Source of the DNA: JANMDS01 sp031430575 | Lineage (GTDB): Bacteria > Pseudomonadota > Gammaproteobacteria > Burkholderiales > Casimicrobiaceae | Direction: 5' to 3' | NCBI GenBank assembly: GCA_031430575.1 | Contig: JANPBT010000062.1 | Coordinates: forward strand, 1 to 64,000 | Length of the DNA: 64,000 nt | In this document: piece by piece, positions 35,280 to 43,681 of the stretch | Numbering within the stretch: the stretch's first letter is position 1 | Layout: every line of letters begins with the position of its first letter | Made by a program: the position numbers and the translations under genes | The notes under the pieces: model-generated | The model's input: only the letters and a program-made list of their open reading frames with translations | Told to the model about the DNA's origin: nothing | Database searches by the model: none

Positions 35280-35334
35280 CCTACCTGCGGCGCAGTTTTT
35301 GCTCAAAAACAGGCAAATCTGCGCCGCAGGTAGC
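35280..35334. terminator. Inverted pair of dispersed repeats (+/-) after phzF
   Basis: Plus core 35285-35295 and minus core 35319-35329, spacing 34 bp. The arms CTACCTGCGGCGCAG and its complement are perfect over 15 bp. Lies downstream of the minus-strand phzF-mnmH-tesA operon and upstream of the DUF1800 gene. Confidence 0.8.
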
Positions 35335-35347
35335 GCAGCAAAAATGA

Positions 35348-36196
35348 TTACGCGAGCGTAATCGTGCCGCCACCGATGCGCACGCAGCGCCCACCTACAA
35401 AAATATCGCCAAAAGCATCTGCACGCAGCGAGAGCCGACAGCGTCGCCCCGTTTTTTCACCTTGGTCAACCGTAATCGCAAATGGGGCTTTTGCGCCCGT
35501 GGCGAGCAAGTAGCCGCCGAGATTGGCGCAGGCCGAGCCCGTGCCGGGGTCTTCAATCATGCCGCCGCTGCCGGGGAAGAAAAAGCGCGAGACCACTGCG
35601 CCTTCTGATTCTTTGGCAAAGACGTAAACCATATAGCGCTCGCCGCCTTGGGCGCTTACGATCTTGCGCAGCGCTTCACCGCTCGGGCCGCAGCGCATCA
35701 CCGCGTCGCGTGAGGCGAGCGGCACGATGAATTGCTCGTTGCCGGTATTGACGTAAAGTGGCTCGCCAATGATGTCCTGCGGGTCGAGGGCAAGGGCATC
35801 GGCAAGGGCGGCTCGCGTGCCACTGAAAGGGCGGGTTTGCGGCGCATTAGGCACGCGAAACTCCCAGCGATCACCGTCTGCAGCGACGGCCACGCTGCCT
35901 GCTAGCGTTTGTAAGGTGAGCGATTGCGCGCCGGTCAGCATGCGTACGATATGGGATGAGCCAAGCGTGGGATGACCGGCGAAGCGCATCTCAAAAAGGG
36001 GCGTGAAAATTCGCATGTGCCGCGTTGCGGTCGTCGAGGGCAAGAGAAATGTCGTCTCAGACAAATTAAATTGCAGCGCCAGGGCTTGCATCTGCGCGCT
36101 CGAAAGCGTGCTGCCATCTTCAAACACGCACAGTGGATTGCCCTCAAGCATGGACTCGGCGAAGACATTGACGAGATGAAAGGTTAAGGTTCGCAT
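35348..36196 (-). CDS. PhzF family isomerase/epimerase
   Basis: 282 aa with the two-lobed PhzF fold. N-terminal FHLVNVFAESMLEGNPLCVF, the catalytic glutamate in FNLSETTFLLPS near residue 46, and GHPTLGSSHIV; C-terminal GTGSACANLGGYL. Substrate unknown; no phenazine genes are present. Overlaps mnmH by 13 nt. Confidence 0.92.
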   Translation of the reverse strand: MRTLTFHLVNVFAESMLEGNPLCVFEDGSTLSSAQMQALALQFNLSETTFLLPSTTATRHMRIFTPLFEMRFAGHPTLGSSHIVRMLTGAQSLTLQTLAGSVAVAADGDRWEFRVPNAPQTRPFSGTRAALADALALDPQDIIGEPLYVNTGNEQFIVPLASRDAVMRCGPSGEALRKIVSAQGGERYMVYVFAKESEGAVVSRFFFPGSGGMIEDPGTGSACANLGGYLLATGAKAPFAITVDQGEKTGRRCRLSLRADAFGDIFVGGRCVRIGGGTITLA

Positions 36197-37245
36197 AGGG
36201 CTTGCGCGGCTTTCAAAAAAGAGTCAGGGTGAGCCGTTGCAATGTGCACCACGGGTGCGTGCGCATAGCGCGGGAAGTTAGTATTGATCGAGCGCATGTA
36301 GGCAGGGTCGTAGTGCTGATGCAAAAGCTCAAGCGTTAGGGCGTCAAAATTTCCAGCGGCGGAATACCCGATCCAGCGGGTGATCGTGTCGTGCCCACGC
36401 AATTCCACCAGATGCTTGATGCGCGCTTCGAAGCGTGGCGTATCGAGAAGCAGGGTGCGGTACTCTTCATCGAGCAGGCGCACGCGCACCGCATCTCCAG
36501 TTTCAACCCGCAAGCAGGGGCTTGCGCGCATTGCCGCCATGAGTGCTTCGGGCACGGCGACATTGCCAATTTTCTTACTCTCGCTTTCAACGTAGACCGG
36601 GCGCGCGGGATCAAAGGCTGCCAGCGCGTCCCAGACTTGCGATTCAAACCATTTTTGCGAGGGCTGCGTGCCGACATCCCCAAGCAATGAGCCCCGATGA
36701 TTGGCGAGCGCTTCCAAATCAAGCACCTGCGCGCCAACTTCCGTCAGTGCTTTGAGCAGCCGCGTTTTGCCGCTCCCCGTGGGGCCGGCGACGACCTGAA
36801 ACTGCGCCGCAGGTATGCGCTCTAAATCGGCGAGCACATGGGCGCGATAGGCTTTGTATCCGCCTGCGACTTGCTCGGCTTTCCAGCCGATTTCATTGAG
36901 CAAATGGGTGAGCGTGCCAGAGCGCTTGCCTCCGCGCCAGCAATAGACGATGGGTCGCCACTCGCGTGGTTTATCGGCAAACTCACGCTCCAACATATCA
37001 GCGATGTTGCGCAAAATGAGGGCAGCGCCCATGCGCTTGGCGGGGAAGGGCGATTCTTGCTTATAGGTGTAGCCAACGTGATGGCGCTCGGCTTCGTTTA
37101 AGACTGGCAAATTGATCGCGCCCGGAAGATGATCGTCGAGATATTCTTCATGCGTGCGGACATCGATAATGGCATCGAAATCGCCACGCCGCGCGCACCA
37201 ATCGGCAACGCCGCACTGGTAAGGCTTTACCGGCGCGAAGCTCAT
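36184..37245 (-). CDS. mnmH: tRNA 2-selenouridine synthase
   Basis: 353 aa. N-terminal rhodanese domain with active-site Cys in IVYCWRGGKRSGT near residue 98; C-terminal P-loop domain with VAGPTGSGKTRLL near residue 155. Replaces sulfur by selenium at the wobble 2-thiouridine of certain tRNAs using selenophosphate, via a geranylated intermediate. Implies selD elsewhere. The repeat at 36799-36817 encodes IPAAQF just before the P-loop, at the domain junction. ATGA overlap with tesA. Confidence 0.95.
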   Translation of the reverse strand: MSFAPVKPYQCGVADWCARRGDFDAIIDVRTHEEYLDDHLPGAINLPVLNEAERHHVGYTYKQESPFPAKRMGAALILRNIADMLEREFADKPREWRPIVYCWRGGKRSGTLTHLLNEIGWKAEQVAGGYKAYRAHVLADLERIPAAQFQVVAGPTGSGKTRLLKALTEVGAQVLDLEALANHRGSLLGDVGTQPSQKWFESQVWDALAAFDPARPVYVESESKKIGNVAVPEALMAAMRASPCLRVETGDAVRVRLLDEEYRTLLLDTPRFEARIKHLVELRGHDTITRWIGYSAAGNFDALTLELLHQHYDPAYMRSINTNFPRYAHAPVVHIATAHPDSFLKAAQALCEP

Positions 37246-37880
37246 AGCGCCTTCAGCAGTATCGGCAGCAAATGCTTTGCGATCAAGGGCTGCGCAGCCG
37301 CGGTCGGGTGGATGCGATCTGCTTGAAAATAATCCAGTGAGGTCCCGAGTGGCGCGAGAATCGATGGCACGAGCGTGAGTTTTAATTTCGACGCGACCTC
37401 TTTATATGCACCTTCAAATTGCGCGGTATATTGCGCGCCAAAATTGGGCGGCACTTGCAGGCCGACCAAGATTACTCTTGCTTTTGCGGTTGCGCTCAAT
37501 CGCGCCATCGCTTCCAGATTTTCTGCCATGGTTTTGGCGGAAATGCCGCGCAGTGCATCATTTCCACCGAGCGCGATGACCACGAGCGTCGGTTTGTGTT
37601 TGGCTAAAAGCACTGGCAAGCGCGCGCGGCCGTTGGCAGTGGTGTCTCCACTCACGCTACCGTTCACCACGGTGATGGCGCGTTTGCCACTCGCCGAGGT
37701 CAGATCTTTTTGCAAAAGCGTGACGTAGCCTTGCTCGGGCTTCAAGCCGTAAGCTGCGGAAATACTATCGCCGACGAATAAGATCGTTGCCGGTGCGAGC
37801 GGTTTGGTCGCCGCGATGGTTTCGCCAAAAGGCAAAAGCGCTGCGACCAGAAACTGAATTGAGAGTTTTAGAGCGTTCAT
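37242..37880 (-). CDS. tesA: TesA-type arylesterase / lysophospholipase (GDSL)
   Basis: 212 aa with a signal-like N-terminus. GDSL block FVGDSISAAYGL (nucleophile Ser), block II NGSVSGDTTANG, block III IALGGNDALRG (Asn) and block V DRIHPTAAAQ (Asp-x-x-His) are all present, so it is an SGNH hydrolase of the TesA family, periplasmic. Upstream gene of mnmH and phzF. Confidence 0.94.
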   Translation of the reverse strand: MNALKLSIQFLVAALLPFGETIAATKPLAPATILFVGDSISAAYGLKPEQGYVTLLQKDLTSASGKRAITVVNGSVSGDTTANGRARLPVLLAKHKPTLVVIALGGNDALRGISAKTMAENLEAMARLSATAKARVILVGLQVPPNFGAQYTAQFEGAYKEVASKLKLTLVPSILAPLGTSLDYFQADRIHPTAAAQPLIAKHLLPILLKAL

Positions 37881-37933
37881 GCACGTAGTTTATTGATTTG
37901 GCGCTACGCGCTAGCGCAAACGCAAATGGAGAT

Positions 37934-37952
37934 CATACCTGCGGCGCAGATT
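37934..37952 (+). repeat. Dispersed repeat between lolA-like gene and tesA
   Basis: Exact core 37939-37949, in the gap between the minus-strand LolA-like gene end and the tesA start. Confidence 0.92.
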
Positions 37953-37973
37953 GGCGCATTTCTGAGCTCTTTT

Positions 37974-38786
37974 TCAATCTAATCGACGCAAATTTTCTTT
38001 AGAAAATACCCGATCAGGCAAATCCTTTTGCTTCATGCTCACGTAGTCCATGACCGATTCTTCGTTTTTCTTGACCGCGTCGATGAGCGTCATGCGCGTT
38101 GGTCGCAATCGCCCGAGCATGGGTTTGTAGTTTTGATAATGCGCCGTTTTCAACAATCGCCCAGACACCGCATAAAACTCCGCTTTCGCGGTGTGAAAAT
38201 TTGCGCGATTGATCCATGCAATGACTTTCGCGTAAGTCACGCTACGCTCTTTCGCTGTCAGCTCCAGCACGACATGCTCTACCCCGGCAATGCTCTCGGT
38301 GCGCAGCACCGTTGCATCGTAGTCGATACTAAAGTTGGTGCGGGCTAAATCTCCGTTGGCCACTTGCCCGGTGAGCCGCTGCGCTAGCGAAAGCCTTATT
38401 GGTTGCGATACATCGGGCACGTACATCCATAAATCACGCCCTTTCATCAAAATCGCTTGCCCGCGATCGGCTGCGGGCTCGAGCACTTGCACGATTGAAT
38501 TATCACCACCGCGCGAGAGCACACGATACCTGCGTTCATCTTTTTCTTCGTTTGGCTTGCTGCTTAAAATGGTGACTTCCATTTCAAATCCGCCTTTGGG
38601 AAAGCGCACTTCATCGGCACGCTCTACTAGGAGCTTGGCATCGATTTGGGGCGGCTCGGTCGCGCTCGGTAACACCTGCGCAACTGAATGTGCGCAAAGC
38701 GCGCAAAGCGCCAGCGTGGTTACGGCGCGCCCAACGTGCAAAGAAGTATGAAGCACAGGCAAAACTCCCAACAGATAAGCAAACAA
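37974..38786 (-). CDS. LolA-like outer-membrane lipoprotein-sorting protein
   Basis: 270 aa with an N-terminal hydrophobic export segment ending near SVAQVLPS. The body has the half-barrel pattern of LolA-like proteins: KGGFEMEVTILSSKP, RYRVLSRGGDNSIVQVLEPA, RGQAILMKGRDLWMYVPDVS and WINRANFHTAKAEFYAVSG. These bind hydrophobic cargo in the periplasm. Divergent from an ABC ATPase and close to two FtsX-type permeases and an outer-membrane barrel, suggesting it is the shuttle of a Lol-like system distinct from LolABCDE. Confidence 0.85.
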   Translation of the reverse strand: MFAYLLGVLPVLHTSLHVGRAVTTLALCALCAHSVAQVLPSATEPPQIDAKLLVERADEVRFPKGGFEMEVTILSSKPNEEKDERRYRVLSRGGDNSIVQVLEPAADRGQAILMKGRDLWMYVPDVSQPIRLSLAQRLTGQVANGDLARTNFSIDYDATVLRTESIAGVEHVVLELTAKERSVTYAKVIAWINRANFHTAKAEFYAVSGRLLKTAHYQNYKPMLGRLRPTRMTLIDAVKKNEESVMDYVSMKQKDLPDRVFSKENLRRLD

Positions 38787-38841
38787 AATTGCAGTGAATT
38801 TGGCTCAAAATGAACCATAATCTCGTCATCATAGCGAAACT

Positions 38842-39639
38842 TTGCTTTGCCTACCGCCGAGCATCCAAATCCAAGGTTTGAACCCGCCCTTACTTGAAAT
38901 TGAAAATGTCCATAAACGCTATCGCCTAGGCGAGGTCATGGTCAATGCGCTTTCTGATATTTCTCTCACGGTCACCGAGGGCGTATTTCTCGCCATCGCC
39001 GGGCCTTCGGGTAGCGGAAAATCGACGCTACTGAATCTCATCGGGCTGATTGACTCCCCCACGCAAGGCGTGATTCGCATCGATGGCCGTGAAGTTTCAA
39101 AGGAATCTCCCGATGCGCTTGCCCCGTTGCGGGCACGATCAATTGGCTTTATTTTCCAAACGTTTAATTTGCTACCGGTGCTTACGGCTTACGAAAACGT
39201 CGAGTATCCGTTGCTGCAATTTGCCGACGTAACGCCAGAGCGTCGAGATCGTCGGATTCGCGGTGCGCTTAAATTGGTAGGATTAAGCGACCATCTCGCC
39301 CATCGCCCGCATCAGCTTTCTGGCGGCCAGCGCCAGCGCGTGGCGATTGCGCGGGCGTTGGTGACCAAGCCGCGCATTGTCTTGGCCGATGAGCCGACGG
39401 CAAATCTCGATCATAAGACTGGCACCGACGTGCTCTTGCTGATGAAGGCCATTAATCGAAAATATGGCACGACTTTTATTTTCTCAACGCACGACAAACG
39501 GGTGATCAGTGCGGCAGACCGGATCGTGCGCATTGAAGATGGGCGGATATCGATGCTGGGTGTGCGCGAGAAAAAGAAGTGGAGCTTGGTCAAAATCAAA
39601 AATAGTGACACGCCGTCGCCGGTTAAGCTTGTTGTTTAG
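38842..39639 (+). CDS. ABC transporter ATPase, LolD/MacB family
   Basis: Up to 265 aa; the start is uncertain (TTG at 38842 or 38878, no ATG before the domain). Walker A GPSGSGKST, Q-loop FQTFNLLPVLTA, signature LSGGQRQRVAIARAL, Walker B IVLADEPTANLDH, H-loop STHD. LolD-type ATPases power FtsX-like permeases; the obvious partners lie 2 kb away on the other strand (41020-43526). Confidence 0.9.
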   Translation: MLCLPPSIQIQGLNPPLLEIENVHKRYRLGEVMVNALSDISLTVTEGVFLAIAGPSGSGKSTLLNLIGLIDSPTQGVIRIDGREVSKESPDALAPLRARSIGFIFQTFNLLPVLTAYENVEYPLLQFADVTPERRDRRIRGALKLVGLSDHLAHRPHQLSGGQRQRVAIARALVTKPRIVLADEPTANLDHKTGTDVLLLMKAINRKYGTTFIFSTHDKRVISAADRIVRIEDGRISMLGVREKKKWSLVKIKNSDTPSPVKLVV

Positions 39640-39660
39640 TTCAAAGCGTAATTTTTATTG

Positions 39661-39679
39661 AATACCTGCGGCGCAGTTT
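39661..39679 (+). repeat. Dispersed repeat between ABC ATPase and porin genes
   Basis: Exact core 39666-39676 with TTTTT following, in the 75-nt gap between two co-oriented genes. Confidence 0.92.
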
Positions 39680-39714
39680 TTGCGGTTTAAGGGTGTATTT
39701 TTAAGGACTTTTTC

Positions 39715-41019
39715 ATGCGCATTCGAAATCAATTTTGGGGCATCGTGCCACGCATCGCCGCCGCCTTGTGCGGTCTTGCGACCACAGTGGTTTGCGCGCA
39801 AACCGATACCAGCCCGATTAAATTCAACGGCAACCTTGCGCTTGAAGCCGCCCATATTGCCGATACGCCAGCGCGCTGGTCGACGCTGCGGGCGGGCGCG
39901 GAGCTTAATGCCGGAATTAAGTTTAGTGATGATATTCGAGCCCGAATTTCTGGTCGCGTTTCTAGTGATATCGCCGCAACTGTTGGCGACGATATCTACC
40001 CCGCAGCGGTGCGCCGAGACCAACGCCTAGATGGTGTGCTCCGCGAAGCCTATATCGAGTTTCCGATCTCGCAATTGGGTGTGCGCGTTGGAAAGCAGTT
40101 TTTTAATTGGGGTGAAGCGGTCGGTGTTTTTGTCGCCGATGTCGTCAATGCCCGAGACTTGCGCGAATTTGTGTTGCCGGAGTTAGAGCAGCAACGCATC
40201 GGACAATGGGCAGCGCGACTCGATTGGCAAGGGGATAATAAGAGCGCTGAAGTGATGTGGATTCCTGTGCCCACCTTTGACCAGATCGGATTTCCCGGAG
40301 GCGATTTTTACCCGCAATTACCCAGCCTATCGGGGCAAAACGTGGTGATCAATGGCCTGCGCAAACCAACCCGATCTACCGCCCACTCCAACTATGGCGC
40401 GCGCGCTGGGGTCGTGCACAACGGCTGGGATCTCAGCGGCTTTTACTACTCCAGCTTAAATCGCGAGGTGAGCTTCGCGCGCGCGCTGGCGAGCGAGCAC
40501 ATTTCGTTTACCCCGCAAGTCGGTGAGCGTATCGCTCAGGTCGGACTCACGGCATCAAAAGATCTTGAATTTGCAGTGCTGAAATGGGAGTCTGTTTTTA
40601 CACGCGGCCGCGCTTTTCCGGTCGCAAATTTCAGTGATATCGATGGCCTCGCGCCGCGCAATAGTGTCGAGTGGCTGATTGGGCTGGATGTGCCTGTTCC
40701 CGAAAGTGATGCCCGCATTAATGCTCAGATACTGCAGCGCGTGATTTCGGGGCAAGCTGATACGCTTGCGCTCAAAAAGCGCCAAACGTATGGCAGCTTG
40801 CAAGTCGTTTACCCTGCGGGAGCTTGGGAAGCCAGCGTTCTGGCGATTGCAAGTCTGAATCAAAACGAATGGCTGCTTCGCCCAAAACTAACCTATAAGT
40901 GGGCAAAAAATACGCGTATTTCACTGGGCGCTGATTTCTTTAATGGGCCAGCCCTGAGTCTGCTCGGCCAATATGAAGCGCGGGATCGGGTGTTTTTGCG
41001 CGTCAAGCAAAGTTTTTAG
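39715..41019 (+). CDS. Outer-membrane beta-barrel protein
   Basis: 434 aa. Signal peptide ending VVCAQ, then alternating amphipathic strands and a C-terminal Phe (VKQSF), the recognition mark for the BAM complex. Phrases such as REAYIEFPISQLGVRVGKQ and FNWGEAVGVFVADVVN resemble the DUF1302/alginate-like barrels. Placed with a LolA-like carrier and ABC permeases, it may be the exit or acceptor channel of the same system. It abuts the convergent permease gene with no gap. Confidence 0.8.
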   Translation: MRIRNQFWGIVPRIAAALCGLATTVVCAQTDTSPIKFNGNLALEAAHIADTPARWSTLRAGAELNAGIKFSDDIRARISGRVSSDIAATVGDDIYPAAVRRDQRLDGVLREAYIEFPISQLGVRVGKQFFNWGEAVGVFVADVVNARDLREFVLPELEQQRIGQWAARLDWQGDNKSAEVMWIPVPTFDQIGFPGGDFYPQLPSLSGQNVVINGLRKPTRSTAHSNYGARAGVVHNGWDLSGFYYSSLNREVSFARALASEHISFTPQVGERIAQVGLTASKDLEFAVLKWESVFTRGRAFPVANFSDIDGLAPRNSVEWLIGLDVPVPESDARINAQILQRVISGQADTLALKKRQTYGSLQVVYPAGAWEASVLAIASLNQNEWLLRPKLTYKWAKNTRISLGADFFNGPALSLLGQYEARDRVFLRVKQSF

Positions 41020-42231
41020 TTAAACGCTCTCGCGCAACGCATCGATGATCGGCATCGTGCGCACTTTATATGCGGGCCAGAGGCAGGCGGGTAACGGCGC
41101 GATAAGCCCGGTGAGGAATGCGGTTGCGACCATATCAGGGTGCATCCTAATTTGCGCCAAGTAACCCATGTATGCATTTGGCGGCGGCGGCATCGGGATG
41201 CCAATGGCACTGATGATCCAAGCCAAAAGCACCCCGATCACCACGCCGACACTCGCGCCGAGTAAGCCAAGCATGGCGGTTTCGATATAGATGATTTTTG
41301 CGATAAATGCGCCGCTATTTCCGAGCGCGCGCATGGTGCCATACTCGCCCGTTCGCTCAAAAATACTCATATTAACGACGTTGGCGACTGAAAGAATCAC
41401 CAGCAACAAAATGATGATACGGATCACGCCAAATTGCCCTTCATAGGCGGCAACGGTATTGCGATAAATGTCAGATAGCGCCGTCCACGTGCGTACGTCA
41501 TACTTTGCGGCATCAAGTTGCGCGCGTAAGGCGGCGGCCACAGCTTCGGTGTTTTCGCGTGCATCTGCCAGTACGATCACGCGCGAGATCTCGGGCGTGC
41601 CGAGTAGATCTTGTGCAGCCCGAATCGGCAGGCGGATCGCGCGGTCGTCGTAATCTTTTGAAAAGCTGGCAAAAATCCCGATCACGGTAAGCTCAGCGGT
41701 ATTCATTGCGCCATCAATGGTGGGTGCCATGAGCGTCACGGTCGCACCGGGCTTGACCCGCAAACTATCGGCCACGCCTTTCCCGATCATGACGGCCTGC
41801 GCGTCTTTTGTAGTCAATGCGCGACCAGCCAAAACCCGAAGCCCCCCACTGAGCAACGCTTCTTGCGTAGGCTCAACGGCTTCGGCGATGATGGTGATTT
41901 CGGTCTCACCGTTATTGAGTAAGCCACTGAAATCAAGGCGAGGCATGACTTCTTTGGTGTGTGGTGCTGCGCGTAATTGCGTGCGAAGCGATTGATTTTC
42001 TGCGATCAAAAACGATTCTGGCGTGCGATAACCCGTTTCAAAAAAACCTTTGCGTGCGATCTGGACGTGCCCAAGCTGCGCTTGAATTAAGCCATCGCCG
42101 AATTGTTTATAAACGTCGCGGATAAAGCCTTCGGTGATGAGTAGCGCAATCACGCCGGTGGCAATGGCCGCAACGACCATCAACGAGCGCATTTGATGTC
42201 GCAGAATATTGCGCAGCGCAAGCCTGATCAT
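41020..42231 (-). CDS. FtsX-type ABC transporter permease (second)
   Basis: 403 aa. N-terminal helix after MIRLALRNILRHQMRSLMVV, a ~200-residue periplasmic domain of the MacB-PCD type, then three C-terminal helices with IFERTGEYGTMRALGNSGAFI. Coupled to the first permease by TGATG. It and the other permease form the probable heterodimer of a LolCE-like transporter. Confidence 0.9.
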   Translation of the reverse strand: MIRLALRNILRHQMRSLMVVAAIATGVIALLITEGFIRDVYKQFGDGLIQAQLGHVQIARKGFFETGYRTPESFLIAENQSLRTQLRAAPHTKEVMPRLDFSGLLNNGETEITIIAEAVEPTQEALLSGGLRVLAGRALTTKDAQAVMIGKGVADSLRVKPGATVTLMAPTIDGAMNTAELTVIGIFASFSKDYDDRAIRLPIRAAQDLLGTPEISRVIVLADARENTEAVAAALRAQLDAAKYDVRTWTALSDIYRNTVAAYEGQFGVIRIIILLLVILSVANVVNMSIFERTGEYGTMRALGNSGAFIAKIIYIETAMLGLLGASVGVVIGVLLAWIISAIGIPMPPPPNAYMGYLAQIRMHPDMVATAFLTGLIAPLPACLWPAYKVRTMPIIDALRESV

Positions 42232-43526
42232 CAGCGTGCCTTTCGCAAGGCATCAACGATTTGCTGACCCGACGCGCGCCACGCGGGGTAGATCGAGGCG
42301 ATGACAACGCTTGGAATTGCGACCAGCAATGTGCTGAAAATCACCGACGGCGATACGTCGATTTGCACGCGCCAGGGCTTACTCATGCCAGGCGGCGGGG
42401 GCATGGCGATGCCCAGTGCGGTGACGATTGCCGCGACGATGCAGGCGAAAACCACGCCAATCAGCGCTCCGATGACTGCGAGGCTTATGCCTTCATATAA
42501 AAAATTGCGCAAAATTTTGCGCCGATTTGCCCCAAGCGCGAGCGCGGTACCGATCTCAGCGGTGCGCTCGATCACGGCCATTGAAAGCGTGTTGCCGATA
42601 CCCAAAACGATGATGATCGCCACGACGATTTTCATAAAGGTTGTAAAGCCATCATAAAGCCCTGCCATTTTGTTAACGTAATCCGCGTGAACGTTCCAAT
42701 GTACGCGATCAAATGTGGATGGTGGCAGGGAGCGCGCCAGATCGTCGATGACGTTTTGGGTTTGCGCGGTGTCGTGCAAGATCATCATCCACGTGTGAAC
42801 ACCTTGCACACGCAGTAATTTTTGCGCCAGTGCAATCGGCACGCGCAGGTTGTAGTCATCGAAATTGCGATTGCCCGTTGAAAAGATGCCGACGATCGGC
42901 AGCTCAATAGCATTGATGCTTCCAGCGCGCGTATTGGCAGTGAGCGTGAGCAGATCGCCCGGGCGCAGACTGAGATAATTTGCAAGCCCTTCGCCGATGA
43001 TGATGCCTTCGTTTGCAGCGAGGTGGGCGCCAGCGACCAAGTCAAATGCCATTCCCGCGCGCTGCTCGGCTTGCGCGTCAATGCCTTCGCCTAAAAATCC
43101 CACCGTGCGCTCGCCGCGACTCGCAAGCCCGGTAAAGCTCAGGCGCGGAAAGATGGCTTTGACGCGAGGATCTGCCTCGATGACGCTGCGATTTTGCAAT
43201 TGCGCAGGCAGCATAAATTTCCCAACAGGCACCTGGCCTTGGGCGAAGTAATCTTTTGCGGTAATGCGAATATGGCCAAATTGAGTGCGAATGAAGCTCT
43301 CTTGCAGCGTCTTCAAGCCCCAGGCAGTAAAGCCAAGCGCGATGAGCAGCCCCGTAATGCCAAACACGATTGCAATGAAGGCCATCAATGTATGCCGACG
43401 ATGACGGATCACATTGCGCATGGCCACGCGAAACTCAGTCACAAATTGCGTGAGTGCGGCGCTGCTTTGAATGGCGTTTGCAAAAATCCCCAATTCTCCC
43501 CTAATGGTTGCGTGGCTTGCGCGCAC
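42231..43526 (-). CDS. FtsX-type ABC transporter permease (first)
   Basis: 431 aa, start uncertain: the first ~35 residues before MRNVIRHRRHTLMAF may not be translated. Same architecture: helix, large periplasmic domain (about 75-290), three helices with VIERTAEIGTALALGANRRK. Only moderately similar to the second permease, consistent with an ancient duplication. No repeat copies lie in the 39.7-43.6 kb module. Confidence 0.9.
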   Translation of the reverse strand: MRASHATIRGELGIFANAIQSSAALTQFVTEFRVAMRNVIRHRRHTLMAFIAIVFGITGLLIALGFTAWGLKTLQESFIRTQFGHIRITAKDYFAQGQVPVGKFMLPAQLQNRSVIEADPRVKAIFPRLSFTGLASRGERTVGFLGEGIDAQAEQRAGMAFDLVAGAHLAANEGIIIGEGLANYLSLRPGDLLTLTANTRAGSINAIELPIVGIFSTGNRNFDDYNLRVPIALAQKLLRVQGVHTWMMILHDTAQTQNVIDDLARSLPPSTFDRVHWNVHADYVNKMAGLYDGFTTFMKIVVAIIIVLGIGNTLSMAVIERTAEIGTALALGANRRKILRNFLYEGISLAVIGALIGVVFACIVAAIVTALGIAMPPPPGMSKPWRVQIDVSPSVIFSTLLVAIPSVVIASIYPAWRASGQQIVDALRKAR

Positions 43527-43601
43527 GCGTACCGACGGCTACCGTAGCCCCGCTGAGATTATGGCATCGCCATGCACGTTTTCGCGTGCTTTTGAAAAGC
43601 G

Positions 43602-43668
43602 ACTACCTGCGGCGCAGATTTGGTCATCGCGATGACTCAAAATAGGCCAAATCTGCGCCGCAGGTATC
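43602..43668. terminator. Inverted pair of dispersed repeats (+/-) upstream of permease operon
   Basis: Plus core 43607-43617 and minus core 43653-43663, spacing 46 bp as at 15.5 kb. Between the end of the aminotransferase gene and the start of the permeases, all on the minus strand, so it probably ends the aminotransferase transcript. An additional small palindrome (TCATCGCGATGA) lies in the loop. Confidence 0.75.
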
Positions 43669-43681
43669 GTTGCTGGCGGGG

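Noticed and set aside
11733..43668. Interpretation of the pairs as IS or MITE ends
   Set aside because: No target-site duplications or transposase are visible, and half of the copies are single and inside intact genes.
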